Shown: positions 17,060 to 25,784 of the stretch, piece by piece | Layout: each line of letters starts with the position of its first letter | How positions within the stretch are numbered: the stretch's first letter is position 1 | NCBI RefSeq assembly: GCF_002407205.1 | Contig: NZ_CP023548.1 | Coordinates: 3,000,501-3,064,500, forward strand | Length of the DNA: 64,000 nt | Direction: 5' to 3' | Source of the DNA: Rhodobacter sp. CZR27 | GTDB lineage: Bacteria; Pseudomonadota; Alphaproteobacteria; Rhodobacterales; Rhodobacteraceae | Made by a program: the position numbers and the translations under genes | Notes under the pieces: model-generated | Database searches by the model: none | Told to the model about the DNA's origin: nothing | What the model saw: only the letters and a program-made list of their open reading frames with translations

Positions 17060-17685
17060 AACTGAAACTCGACATCGATCCAGACATCGTCGCGATGATG
17101 CAGGCCGAGATCGCGGCGGGCGAACGCGCAATGACCGCCGCCATGCGCGAGGCCGGGATTGGGCTGAAGTCGGCCTGGCGGTTGCAGATCACCGGCGCGG
17201 GGCTCGGCACACGGCTCGCCAACTCGATCCGGAGCCAGAACTTCCCGAGGTCGGGCGAGAGCCTGGACGCGGCCGCACTGGTCTGGTCCAAGGCGCCGGT
17301 CATCGTGGGCGCGCATGATACCGGACCGCTGATCCGCTCAAAGAACGGGTTCTGGCTGGCGATCCCGCTGCCCGCCGCCGGCAAATCCCTGCGCGGCGGA
17401 CGGATCACCCCCGGCGAATGGGAACGACGACGCGGGCTGCGCCTGCGCTTCGTCTATCGTCGCACCGGACCGAGCCTGCTGGTGGCGGAGGGCCGGCTGA
17501 ACACGAAGGGCCAGGCGGTGGTGTCGCGCTCCAAGACCGGGCGCGGAAAGGTCACCGCGCCGATCTTCCTGCTGGTGCCTCAGGTCAAGCTGCCAAAGCG
17601 GCTGGACCTGGCGCGGGACGCAGACCGGGCGTTGGACAGCGTGCCGGGGCTGATCGTGGCGAACTGGGTGGAAGCTAGACGGTGA
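17056..17685 (+). CDS. phage tail-completion protein (DUF6441-like)
   Basis: About 209 aa from a GTG start fixed by the GTGA overlap with the preceding remnant. It starts MKLKLDIDPDIVAMMQAEIAAGERAMTAAMREAG and ends VNWVEAR-like; basic segments such as KSLRGGRITPGEWERRRGLRLRF lie in the middle. The position after a head-tail joining gene and before the tail terminator and tube is where phages keep a neck or tail-completion protein. The DUF assignment is from memory of similar proteins. Confidence 0.65.
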   Translation: MKLKLDIDPDIVAMMQAEIAAGERAMTAAMREAGIGLKSAWRLQITGAGLGTRLANSIRSQNFPRSGESLDAAALVWSKAPVIVGAHDTGPLIRSKNGFWLAIPLPAAGKSLRGGRITPGEWERRRGLRLRFVYRRTGPSLLVAEGRLNTKGQAVVSRSKTGRGKVTAPIFLLVPQVKLPKRLDLARDADRALDSVPGLIVANWVEARR

Positions 17686-17740
17686 AGAATGTCGATTAAG
17701 CGAACCTTCCGAAGTCATCTGTCCAGCCGCAAACCGGCTG

Positions 17741-18448
17741 TCACTGATCCTTTCTTTCCTGACCATTGCGGCGCGCCATGACATCCGAGATCCGCGCATC
17801 AATCCAAGCCGCGAGCGTCTCAACCTCCGAAATTGCCGCGCCGATGCCCTCCTCTGTGATCTCGAGCCGGGGAGCAAGCCAAGTGGCAGGGTCAGCACCC
17901 TGATCCACCCACATTTTGAGCTCTCCTTCAGTCGCGAAAATGAGGTCACGATGCTTCGTGAGTGTCTTGGGGTCATGCCGAGCGCCCATAATCGACAGAT
18001 GTTCGCCGTGCTGCGCCCGGTTGCGCGCCAGCACGATCTGCTCAATGACGTCGAAGCGAACCGGACAGTTGGTCCAGTCCGTTTCGAGAACTTCGCCGAT
18101 GGCTCCCCTGTATGCCTCCAGAAAGCCTCCCTTTGTTGCAGTAGCTTTACCATCCCGGCTCAGACGAAACTCTAGCTGTTGTTCTAGGGCCTTGAAGTAC
18201 AGTTTAAGCGAGTCGGACAAGATCGATACGGCGGACCGGCCAACAACCTGCGCGGCCTCGCCTGCCTCTATCCATTCCTCGAGGAATGCTGGCTCACCGT
18301 ACTCTGGATCGTACGATGGCGGCGGTTCGTCGTAGGGACATTCCTGAGCATCGATCTGCCGCTGTATCTTACGGAATGGCTCGACACCGACTCTATAGTA
18401 GCGGCGGGTGAAGCCGGTCCGACGAAAGAGAAAAAATGCAGCATCCAT
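17741..18448 (-). CDS. putative HEPN-domain protein A, 235 aa
   Basis: Helical protein with ALARNRAQHGEHL-type sequence at ~145-157. The RNRAQH hexamer fits the HEPN ribonuclease signature RNxxxH. The rest has no recognisable family. It is transcribed against the surrounding tail genes and directly follows a second RNxxxH protein with a 2-bp gap, so they form an operon. Position and opposite strand mark it as a moron cargo gene. An RNase-type defence or toxin role is inferred from the motif alone. Confidence 0.6.
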   Translation of the reverse strand: MDAAFFLFRRTGFTRRYYRVGVEPFRKIQRQIDAQECPYDEPPPSYDPEYGEPAFLEEWIEAGEAAQVVGRSAVSILSDSLKLYFKALEQQLEFRLSRDGKATATKGGFLEAYRGAIGEVLETDWTNCPVRFDVIEQIVLARNRAQHGEHLSIMGARHDPKTLTKHRDLIFATEGELKMWVDQGADPATWLAPRLEITEEGIGAAISEVETLAAWIDARISDVMARRNGQERKDQ

Positions 18449-18450
18449 GC

Positions 18451-19191
18451 TTACTTTACCGTTGCATCAACGGTCTCGTCAGGGATGGTGCTTGCATCAG
18501 CTTCGAGCGCTTCTAGGCCGAGATCATCAGCCAATATCTGTTCCATCGCTTCTCCGTTAAGCCAATCGACCCAGCGTTGCAGGAATGCGCGGTAGTCGGC
18601 CATCGTGATCCGGAGGAAATATAGCTTCGACGGATTATATGGATTGTCCGTGCTGACAAACGCGAAGCGGCGCACAGGGGAGCCGGAACTAGAGCGACCA
18701 TGCTGATCCAGATATAGCACGCCGCCATGGGCCAAAGCGTTGCGGAGGATTTTACAGAAGCGATTGGCGGATAGATTCCTCGCATTCTCTACGGCATCGG
18801 GAGCGTCGAGTTGCTGAGCGATGTCTGGCGGTAACCCACCGGCAGCCAAGTTCGGAAAGCCTGCTCCTTTCGGTAGCACGGCGTACTGCCATGAACCGGC
18901 GAAAAACTTGGCCTCATGAACCTTGGCGTCGAAATCCATAGCTCGATCGACTGCATTCGCGAGCCTTTCATTGAGAATGGCATCGTTCATGTGAATTTCG
19001 GCCGGCTTCCGTTTATACTTTAGAATACGTTCGATCGGCAGGATGACGATAGGCATCGAAACCGACAGCAATAAAGTTGCTTTCAGCGGAAGTCGCGTTC
19101 CGTCGGAGTCGCTTAGCTGTTCATAAAGATCGCGAAGAAGTTGATGTGCCCTCTTGGGGACTTCAAGACTGAAATGTGTCGGATTGCCCAT
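18451..19191 (-). CDS. putative HEPN-domain protein B, 246 aa
   Basis: It carries ANRFCKILRNALAHGGVLYLD at ~150-170, where RNALAH is a textbook RNxxxH HEPN motif placed at the end of a helix. A hydrophobic stretch near residues 38-58 (KATLLLSVSMPIVILPIERIL) is probably a buried helix and not a transmembrane anchor. It is the upstream gene of the reversed pair. Two different RNxxxH proteins encoded together is a layout seen in HEPN-based toxin or defence modules. Confidence 0.62.
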   Translation of the reverse strand: MGNPTHFSLEVPKRAHQLLRDLYEQLSDSDGTRLPLKATLLLSVSMPIVILPIERILKYKRKPAEIHMNDAILNERLANAVDRAMDFDAKVHEAKFFAGSWQYAVLPKGAGFPNLAAGGLPPDIAQQLDAPDAVENARNLSANRFCKILRNALAHGGVLYLDQHGRSSSGSPVRRFAFVSTDNPYNPSKLYFLRITMADYRAFLQRWVDWLNGEAMEQILADDLGLEALEADASTIPDETVDATVK

Positions 19192-19316
19192 AGCCCACCT
19201 CTGTGCCGATCCGGGTTAGACTAGCACGGCCATCCGAGTTCGCAGAGGCAGGATTCAGGAAGAACTGCACGGGGGCAAAGTGCCCACTGTCGATACACTA
19301 TTACCTTGGATCAAAG

Positions 19317-19736
19317 ATGCCCACTCCCCGAGAAACCATCCTCGCCGCGCTGCACGCGCGGCTCTCGGCGCTGCCCGCCACCGCGCTCCGCGGCGAGGTG
19401 CTGCCCGAGCGTATCCCGACCGAGGGGCTGCTGATCCTGCGCGACGGCGAGCCGGGGGACCCCGAGGTGACGCTCTCGCCGCTCGCCTATCACTACCAGC
19501 ACCGCGCCGAGATCGAGGCGGTCGTACAGGGCGCCGACCGTGACGTCGCCTTCGACACGCTGACCGCCAGCATCGGCGCGGCGCTCGCCGCCGACCGCAC
19601 GCTGGGCGGGCTCTGCGACTGGGTCGAGGCGGAAGCGCCGCGGCCCTTGGACCTGCCGGTTGAAGGCGCGGCCAGCCTCAAGGCCGCCGTGATCACGGTG
19701 GTGCTGCACTATTCCACGGCCGATCCGCTCGGCTGA
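19317..19736 (+). CDS. phage tail terminator-like protein, 139 aa
   Basis: The ATG at 19317 is preferred to earlier in-frame starts because the protein then begins MPTPRETILAALHARLSALPA, as expected for this family. An acidic/amphipathic C-terminal half (YHYQHRAEIEAVVQGADRDVAFD) precedes HYSTADPL. It lies directly before the tail tube gene, the standard place for the tail terminator/minor tail protein in GTA-like clusters. Confidence 0.65.
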   Translation: MPTPRETILAALHARLSALPATALRGEVLPERIPTEGLLILRDGEPGDPEVTLSPLAYHYQHRAEIEAVVQGADRDVAFDTLTASIGAALAADRTLGGLCDWVEAEAPRPLDLPVEGAASLKAAVITVVLHYSTADPLG

Positions 19737-19760
19737 TCCCGACAACCCGAGGAGAACACC

Positions 19761-20702
19761 ATGGCACGAGCCCAGGGGGCGCGGGCGCTGATGGCGCTTG
19801 CGTTCGAGACAACCTATGGAACGCCGCCAGCGAGCGGCTTCACCCGCATGCCCTTCGCAAGCACCTCGCTCGGGGCCGAGCAGCCTCTGCTGAATTCGGA
19901 GCTTCTCGGCTACGGCCGCGATCCGCTGGCGCCGATCAAGGATGCGGTGACCGCGGATGGCGATGTCGTCGTGCCGCTCGACGCCGAGGCTTTGGGCTTC
20001 TGGATGAAGGCAGCTTTCGGCGCACCGACGACCACGGGCATGGAAGCGCCGTACAGCCACGAGTTCCAGTCCGGGTCCTGGACGCTCCCCAGCATGTCGA
20101 TCGAGACCGGCATGCCGGAAGTGCCGCACTATGCGATGTATTCGGGCTGCGTGCTCGACCAGATCACCTGGCAGATGCAGCGCTCGGGGCTGCTGACCGC
20201 GACTGCGCGGCTGGTGGCGCAGGGCGAGACGGTGGGCACGACCACCAGCGCAGGTACACCAGCGGCGTTGGAGCTGAAGCGGTTCGGGCATTTCAACGGG
20301 GCGATCACCCGCAATGGCACCGCCCTCGGCAATGTGGTCTCGGCCGAGATCACCTATGCCAACAACCTCGACCGGATCGAGACCATCCGCTCGGACGGTC
20401 GCATCGATGGCGCGGACCCGTCCATCGCGGCGCTGACCGGCCGGATCGAGGTCCGCTTCGCCGACCAGACGCTGGTGACGCAGGCGATCAATGGCGAAGC
20501 CTGCGAGATGGAGTTCGCCTACGCCCTGCCCTCGGGCGAGAGCTTCACCTTCACGGTGCACGCCGTCTACCTGCCGCGCCCGCGCATCGAGATCTCCGGG
20601 CCGCAGGGCGTGCAGGCAACCTTCGACTGGCAGGCCGCGCGCGACAGCGTGGTCGGGCGGATGTGTACCGCCACCCTCGTGAACGACGTGGAGACCTATT
20701 GA
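19761..20702 (+). CDS. phage tail tube protein, 313 aa
   Basis: An intact 313-aa protein from ARAQGARALMALAFETTYGTPP to MCTATLVNDVETY. Repeated beta-type segments such as DGDVVVPLDAEALGFWMKAAFG and YSHEFQSGSWTLPSMSIETGMP are typical of siphophage tail tube subunits of the GTA g9 kind. An SD-like GAGGAGA precedes the ATG. Its stop overlaps the next start (TGATG), so translation is coupled to the tail chaperone gene. Confidence 0.75.
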   Translation: MARAQGARALMALAFETTYGTPPASGFTRMPFASTSLGAEQPLLNSELLGYGRDPLAPIKDAVTADGDVVVPLDAEALGFWMKAAFGAPTTTGMEAPYSHEFQSGSWTLPSMSIETGMPEVPHYAMYSGCVLDQITWQMQRSGLLTATARLVAQGETVGTTTSAGTPAALELKRFGHFNGAITRNGTALGNVVSAEITYANNLDRIETIRSDGRIDGADPSIAALTGRIEVRFADQTLVTQAINGEACEMEFAYALPSGESFTFTVHAVYLPRPRIEISGPQGVQATFDWQAARDSVVGRMCTATLVNDVETY

Positions 20703-21366
20703 TGCTGACGCTTGATCTAACGAACGCGCCGCGCTGGCATGACCTGGCGCCCGGCGTCCGGGTGCAGCTGCGACCCCTGACTACCGCGCTGATGGTGGCG
20801 ACCCGCAGCGATCCCGCTGTCGAGACGGTGCCCGAAGAGGCAGCGGACGAGCAGCGCGCCGTCGCCTTTGCCAAGGCGCTCGCGCGCCGGGCGGTACTCG
20901 CCTGGGAGGGCATCGGCGACGCCGACGGCAAGCCGATCGACCCGAGCCCGGAGGCCATCGACGCGCTGCTCGATGTCTGGCCGATCTTCGAGGCCTTCCA
21001 GCTGACCTATGTCTCCAAGGGCCTGCTGCTGGAACAGGAAAAAAACGCCTCCGCGCTCTCGCCGAATGGTCTTTCGGCGGGGGCGAGCGCTACTGCGAAG
21101 CCTGCCAAACGACGTGCCCGGACTGCCCGGCGCGGCTGAACCGGCCCCTGACGTACGAGGGCTGTCAGGTCTGGGATCTCGTCGGCCGCCTTGGCGGCCA
21201 GCTGCGTGTCCTGCCCGGCGCCGTGATCGGCTGGGACATGTCGGCGGCGCTGGCGCTCGGGGGTGCGCTTGGGGTCTCACCACTCGCCATGGCCGAACTG
21301 CTGCCCGTCATCGAGGCAGTGATGGTCACCAAACTCAACGAACAGATGGATCATTCCCATGGCTGA
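20702..21366 (+). CDS. tail assembly chaperone pair expressed by -1 frameshifting
   Basis: The zero-frame product (20702-21139, 145 aa) runs from MLTLDLTNAPRWHDLAPG to a basic end. At 21040 the heptamer A AAA AAC lies in the correct zero frame. A -1 slip there continues RLRALAEWSFGGGERYCEACQ and TTCPDCPARLNRP to LNEQMDHSHG and stops at 21366. The -1 segment has four Cys and the GERYCEAC motif seen in GTA-like second chaperones, and no start codon suits it as a separate gene. This is the phage G/GT arrangement that makes a short and a long chaperone for tape-measure assembly. Confidence 0.8.
21040..21090 (+). other. programmed -1 frameshift signal
   Basis: Slippery heptamer A AAA AAC at 21040-21046, a 6-nt spacer, then a stem made by GCGCTCTCGCC (21053-21063) and GGCGAGCGC (21082-21090) with one bulged T. 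This is the standard order of a bacterial -1 recoding site. Confidence 0.8.
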
Positions 21367-23776
21367 GAAGAGGGTCAGCGTCCGCCTCGCGGCCGTGGGC
21401 GGACGGCAGGTGCGCGCCGAACTGGAAGGTGTCGGCGAGGCTGGCGCGCGCGGCTTTGGGCGGCTCAGCCGCGAAATGGAAGCGGCCAACGCGAGGCTCG
21501 CGGCTTTCTCGCGCCGGGTCAGGGTCGCGGCAGCCGCTGCCGTGGCCGCCGCAGCCGCCGCTGGCGTGGCGATGATCCGCTCCGGCCTCCAGACGGTCGA
21601 TGCGCAGGCAAAGCTGGCGCAGTCCCTCGGGACCACAGTCGCTTCGATTCAGACGCTGGAGCGCGCGGGCGAGCTGGCGGGCGTGTCGATGTCCGGCATC
21701 GAGCAGGCCACCAAGGATCTGACGCGCCGTCTAAGCCAAGCGGCCGCCGGGACCGGTCCCGCCGCCGACGCGCTCGACCGGCTGGGGCTCTCGGCCACCG
21801 ACCTGATCGCGCTGCCGCTGGACCAGCGCGTGGGTGCGATCAACGCCGCCATCGAGAGCTTCGTGCCCGCCGCCGAGCGTGCGGCGGTCGCGGGCCAGCT
21901 GTTCGGTGAGGAAGGCTCCATCGCCATGTCGCGGATCGACACCGCGACGCTGCGCCAGGCGACCGAGGACGTTCTCGCCTTCGGCGTCGTCGTGTCCGAG
22001 CAGGATGCCGACCAGATCGAGCGGACCAACGATGCCATCTCGCGGCTCGGGCTGATCTGGCGCGGGCTCTCGAACCAGCTGGCGGTTGCCGCGGCGCCCG
22101 CCCTGGAGGCGGTTGCCGATGCCATGGCGGCGGTCGCCAGTCGCACGGGGCCGCTCGGCATCGCGATCCGGGGGCTTTTCGACAACATCGGCCGCCTGAC
22201 CACCTATGCCGCCAACTGCGCGGCCTTTCTCGCGGGACGCTGGGTCGCCGGCATGGCCGCCGCGGAGCTCTCGGTCCGGGGCCTCGGCACGGCGCTGGTC
22301 GTCCTGCGTGGGGCGCTGATCCGCACCGGCATCGGCGCCCTGATCGTCGGCGCGGGCGAACTCGTCTACCAGTTTACACGCCTCGTCTCCGGCGCGGGCG
22401 GCTTTGGTGAAGCCATGTCACTCCTGAAGGACCTCGCCGTCGAGGTCTGGGAGCGGATCCGCATGGGCGCGGCGGCGGCGGGCGCGGCCGCCACGGCGAT
22501 GTTTTTCGACCTCAAGGCCGACGCCGCGTCGGGCATGCAGAACGCCATCGAGAGCGTCGTGGCTTTCGGCAACACGGCGGCGAACACGTTCGAGGGGGCC
22601 TACGAGGCGATCAAGGCGATCTGGGGTCTGCTGCCCGCCGCCATCGGCGATCTCGCGTTCCAGGCGGCTAACAGCCTGGTCGACGGTGTCGAGGCGATGC
22701 TGAACGGCGTGGTCTCGCGCATCAACGGCTTCATCGGCGGGATCAACCAGGGGCTCGAAGCGCTCGGATCGGAGCGGCGCATCTCGCTGGTGCCCGACCT
22801 CGACCTCGGCGAGATCGAGAACCGCTTCGAGGGCGCGGCCAGCACTGCCACGACGGCGGCGCAGGCGGCGTTCGACCGGGCCTTCGAGGACAATCCGCTG
22901 ACCGCGCCCGATCTCGGCCTGACCGAGGCGGCCGCCCGGGCGCTCGAGGCCGCGAATGTCTACCGGGGCGCCGCGCGTGATCTGGCCGAAGGGGCTCGTG
23001 CGCCCCTCGAAAGCTGGCAGGCCCTGCGCGATGCCGTGCGGGGAACCGACGAGGCGAGCGCGGATGCGCTGACCGAGGCCACCGGAGCGGCCGAGCGACT
23101 GGAGACGGCGCTCGGCGATGCCGGGCGCGCCACGACGGATGCAGGTGCGGCGGCCGGAGCTGCTGCCGCTGCAGCGGAGCCCGCGACCGAGGCAGCCGTC
23201 ACCGGCTGGCAGGCGGTCACGGCGGCACTGTCGGACTACGCCAGCAAGGCCCGCGAGATCGGTGGCGACATCGGCCAGAGCCTCGTCGGCGCCTTCCAGT
23301 CGGCCGAGAACGCGGTGGGCCAGTTTGTGAAGACCGGCAAGCTGAACTTCCGCGACCTCGTCACCTCGCTGCTGGCCGATCTCGCCCAGCTGGCGGCGCG
23401 GCGTTTCATCCTCGGGCCAATCGCCAATGCGCTCTCCGGTGTGTTTGCTGGCGCGGGCGGTATTTTTGCCAACGTCCTGCATGCGGGCGGGATGGTCGGA
23501 TCGGCCGGACCCTCGCGCATGGTCCCGGCCATGGCCTTCGCCGCTGCCCCCCGCATGCATGGCGACGGCATGGCTGGCCTCCGCCATGACGAGGTGCCCG
23601 CGATCCTGCAGCGCGGCGAGCGCGTGCTGTCGCGGCGTGACGCGCAGAGCTACGGCGCGGGCGGCGGGGTCAACGTCACCATCATAGCGCGTGACGCCGA
23701 GAGCTTCCGGCAGTCCCGCACGCAGGTCGCGGCCGACATCGCCCGCGCCGTGTCGCTCGGGCGGAGGGGCATGTGA
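21359..23776 (+). CDS. tail tape measure protein, 805 aa
   Basis: Long alanine-rich, mostly helical protein starting MAEKRVSVRLAAVGGRQVRAELEGVG. Hydrophobic runs (VAAAAAVAAAAAAGVAMI near 60, and TALVVLRGALIRTGIGALIVGAG near 315) suit a tape measure that inserts in the membrane. The C-terminal GGIFANVLHAGGMVGSAGPSR and GLRHDEVPAILQRGERVL are conserved in lambda-type tape measures of this class. Its ATG overlaps the chaperone stop. 805 aa predicts a tail of roughly 120 nm by the usual ~0.15 nm per residue rule. Confidence 0.85.
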   Translation: MAEKRVSVRLAAVGGRQVRAELEGVGEAGARGFGRLSREMEAANARLAAFSRRVRVAAAAAVAAAAAAGVAMIRSGLQTVDAQAKLAQSLGTTVASIQTLERAGELAGVSMSGIEQATKDLTRRLSQAAAGTGPAADALDRLGLSATDLIALPLDQRVGAINAAIESFVPAAERAAVAGQLFGEEGSIAMSRIDTATLRQATEDVLAFGVVVSEQDADQIERTNDAISRLGLIWRGLSNQLAVAAAPALEAVADAMAAVASRTGPLGIAIRGLFDNIGRLTTYAANCAAFLAGRWVAGMAAAELSVRGLGTALVVLRGALIRTGIGALIVGAGELVYQFTRLVSGAGGFGEAMSLLKDLAVEVWERIRMGAAAAGAAATAMFFDLKADAASGMQNAIESVVAFGNTAANTFEGAYEAIKAIWGLLPAAIGDLAFQAANSLVDGVEAMLNGVVSRINGFIGGINQGLEALGSERRISLVPDLDLGEIENRFEGAASTATTAAQAAFDRAFEDNPLTAPDLGLTEAAARALEAANVYRGAARDLAEGARAPLESWQALRDAVRGTDEASADALTEATGAAERLETALGDAGRATTDAGAAAGAAAAAAEPATEAAVTGWQAVTAALSDYASKAREIGGDIGQSLVGAFQSAENAVGQFVKTGKLNFRDLVTSLLADLAQLAARRFILGPIANALSGVFAGAGGIFANVLHAGGMVGSAGPSRMVPAMAFAAAPRMHGDGMAGLRHDEVPAILQRGERVLSRRDAQSYGAGGGVNVTIIARDAESFRQSRTQVAADIARAVSLGRRGM

Positions 23777-23837
23777 GTGCGACCCCGCAAGTGGGAACCG
23801 GTTGCGGGGGCCAGAGCACGAACCAAGGAGAGACTCG

Positions 23838-24464
23838 ATGGCGTTTCACGAAGTCCGGTTTCCCGACAACATCAGCCGCGGTGCCCGCGGCGGGCCGGAG
23901 CGGCGCACGCAGATCGTCGAGCTTGCCTCGGGCGACGAGGAGCGCAACGCCAGCTGGGCCAACTCGCGCCGTCGCTACGATGTCGCCTATGGCATCCGCC
24001 GCGCCGACGACCTGGCGGCGGTGGTCGCCTTCTTCGAGGCGCGAAACGGTCGCCTGCACGGTTTCCGGTTCAAGGACTGGGGCGACCACAAGTCCTGCCT
24101 GCCTTCGGGCACGCCATCGCCGACCGACCAGGCGATCGGCACCGGCGACGGCACGACGACCGCCTTCCAGCTGGTCAAGCGCTACGCCTCCGGCGCGCAA
24201 TCCTGGACGCGCGCCATCGTCAAGCCGGTGGCAGGCTCCGTGCGCATCGCGCTCGGCGGGGTGGATCAACCCTCCGGCTGGTCGGTCGACACCGCCACCG
24301 GCGTCGTCACCTTCGGAGCCGCGCCGGGCGCTGGCGTCGCGATCACCGCGGGCTTCGAGTTCGACGTGCCGGTCCGCTTCGACACCGACGTGCTCGACGT
24401 GACGCTCGACCTCGAGCGACTCGGCTCGATCACCTCCATTCCGCTTCTGGAACTGCGCCGATGA
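23838..24464 (+). CDS. DUF2460 distal tail protein (GTA g12-like)
   Basis: 208 aa from an ATG behind AAGGAGAG. MAFHEVRFPDNISRGARGGPERRTQIVEL, RNASWANSRRRYDVAYGIR and FRFKDWGDHKSC are the hallmarks of the DUF2460/TIGR02217 family, which corresponds to the distal tail protein in the Rhodobacter GTA. It overlaps the next gene by 4 bp (ATGA). Confidence 0.88.
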   Translation: MAFHEVRFPDNISRGARGGPERRTQIVELASGDEERNASWANSRRRYDVAYGIRRADDLAAVVAFFEARNGRLHGFRFKDWGDHKSCLPSGTPSPTDQAIGTGDGTTTAFQLVKRYASGAQSWTRAIVKPVAGSVRIALGGVDQPSGWSVDTATGVVTFGAAPGAGVAITAGFEFDVPVRFDTDVLDVTLDLERLGSITSIPLLELRR

Positions 24465-25345
24465 AGACCCTCGTTCCCGCCCTGCAGGCCCATCTCGACG
24501 AGGGCACGACGACGCTCGCCTGGTGCTGGCGGATTGCCCGCGCCGACGGCGTCGCCTTCGGCTTTACCGATCACGACCGCACGCTGAGCTTCGACGGCAC
24601 CGACTTCGAACCCGAGAGCGGGCTGACAGCCTCCGAGGTGCGGTCGGGATCGGACCTGTCGGTGGACGCGCAGGACGCCGAAGGCGTGCTGACCTCCGAC
24701 CGGATCACCGAGACCGACATTCTCGACGGCCGCTGGGACAACGCGGACGTCGTGGTCTGGCGGGTGAACTGGGCGGACACCGGCCAGCGCGTACTGATCC
24801 GTCGCGGCGCCATCGGCCAGATCCGGCGCGGGCGGCTGGCCTTCGTCGCCGAAGTCCGCTCGCTCGCCCATGTGCTCGGCCAGACGGTCGGGCGAACCTT
24901 CCAGGCCAGCTGTGACGCGGCGCTCGGCGATGCGCGCTGCGGCGTCAATCTGGAGGACCCGGCCTTCAAGGGCACGGGCACCGTCATCGACATGCTGCGC
25001 GACCGGGCCTTCACCGCCTCGGGCCTCGGCGGTTTCGCCTCCGGCTGGTTCACCTTCGGCACGCTCGAATGGACCAACGGCGCAAACGCGGGGCGTATGA
25101 CGGAAGTGCTGGGCCATGAGGTCACGGACGGCGGGGCGATCCTGACTCTGCTCGAGGCGCCGGTGCGCCCTATCGCCGAGGGCGACGCCTTCACCATCCG
25201 CGCGGGCTGCGACAAGCGGATGGAGACCTGCGGGGCGAAGTTCGCCAACACCGCCAACTTCCGCGGCTTCCCGCACATCCCTGGTCAGGACGCCGTCCTC
25301 CGCTATGCCACGAAGGACGGCGGTCACGAGGGGTCCGTCCTGTGA
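24461..25345 (+). CDS. DUF2163 tail hub protein (GTA g13-like)
   Basis: 294 aa, with ALQAHLDEGTTTLAWCWRIARADGVAFGFTDHDR at the start and FQASCDAALGDARCGVNL and CGAKFANTANFRGFPHIPG at the C-terminus. The conserved Cys residues fit the DUF2163/TIGR02218 family, whose members form the tail hub and in related phages bind an iron-sulfur cluster. It overlaps both neighbours by 4 bp. Confidence 0.88.
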   Translation: MKTLVPALQAHLDEGTTTLAWCWRIARADGVAFGFTDHDRTLSFDGTDFEPESGLTASEVRSGSDLSVDAQDAEGVLTSDRITETDILDGRWDNADVVVWRVNWADTGQRVLIRRGAIGQIRRGRLAFVAEVRSLAHVLGQTVGRTFQASCDAALGDARCGVNLEDPAFKGTGTVIDMLRDRAFTASGLGGFASGWFTFGTLEWTNGANAGRMTEVLGHEVTDGGAILTLLEAPVRPIAEGDAFTIRAGCDKRMETCGAKFANTANFRGFPHIPGQDAVLRYATKDGGHEGSVL

Positions 25346-25776
25346 CCTCCGCCGACCCCACGCGTGTCATCGCCATCGCGCGGTCCTGGCTCGGCACGCC
25401 GTACCACGACCAGGCAAGCCTGCGCGGTATCGGCTGTGACTGCCTCGGGCTGGCCCGCGGCGTCTGGCGTGATGTCGTCGGCCCCGAGCCATTCCCGATC
25501 CCGCCCTACAGCCGGGACTGGGGCGAGACCGGACCGCGCGAGGTTCTGGCCGAGGGCGCGCGGCGGATGATGATCGACGTGGCGCCCGCTGCGGCCGGGC
25601 CGGGCGCGCTGGTCCTTTTCCGCATGAGGCCCCGCGCCATCGCCAAGCATGTCGGGATCCTGACCGAGCCTGGCTCCTTCCTCCACGCCCATGAGCGGCT
25701 GGGCGTGATCGAGGAACCGCTCACCCCAACCTGGCGACGGCGCATCGCCTTCGCCTTGCTGTTTCCGCAACGCTGA
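25342..25776 (+). CDS. NlpC/P60 tail peptidase (GTA g14-like)
   Basis: 144 aa from a GTG fixed by the GTGA overlap. GIGCDCLGLARGVW holds the catalytic Cys and AKHVGILTE the catalytic His of the NlpC/P60 cell-wall peptidase fold. In GTA-type tails this enzyme opens peptidoglycan during DNA entry and sits between the hub and the receptor-binding protein, as here. Confidence 0.88.
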   Translation: MTSADPTRVIAIARSWLGTPYHDQASLRGIGCDCLGLARGVWRDVVGPEPFPIPPYSRDWGETGPREVLAEGARRMMIDVAPAAAGPGALVLFRMRPRAIAKHVGILTEPGSFLHAHERLGVIEEPLTPTWRRRIAFALLFPQR

Positions 25777-25784
25777 GACCCCCC

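Noticed and set aside
16312..17685. Long plus-strand frame fused to the tail-completion gene
   Set aside because: Everything before the GTG at 17056 is antisense to the serine recombinase; the GTGA overlap with the preceding phage remnant fixes the true start.
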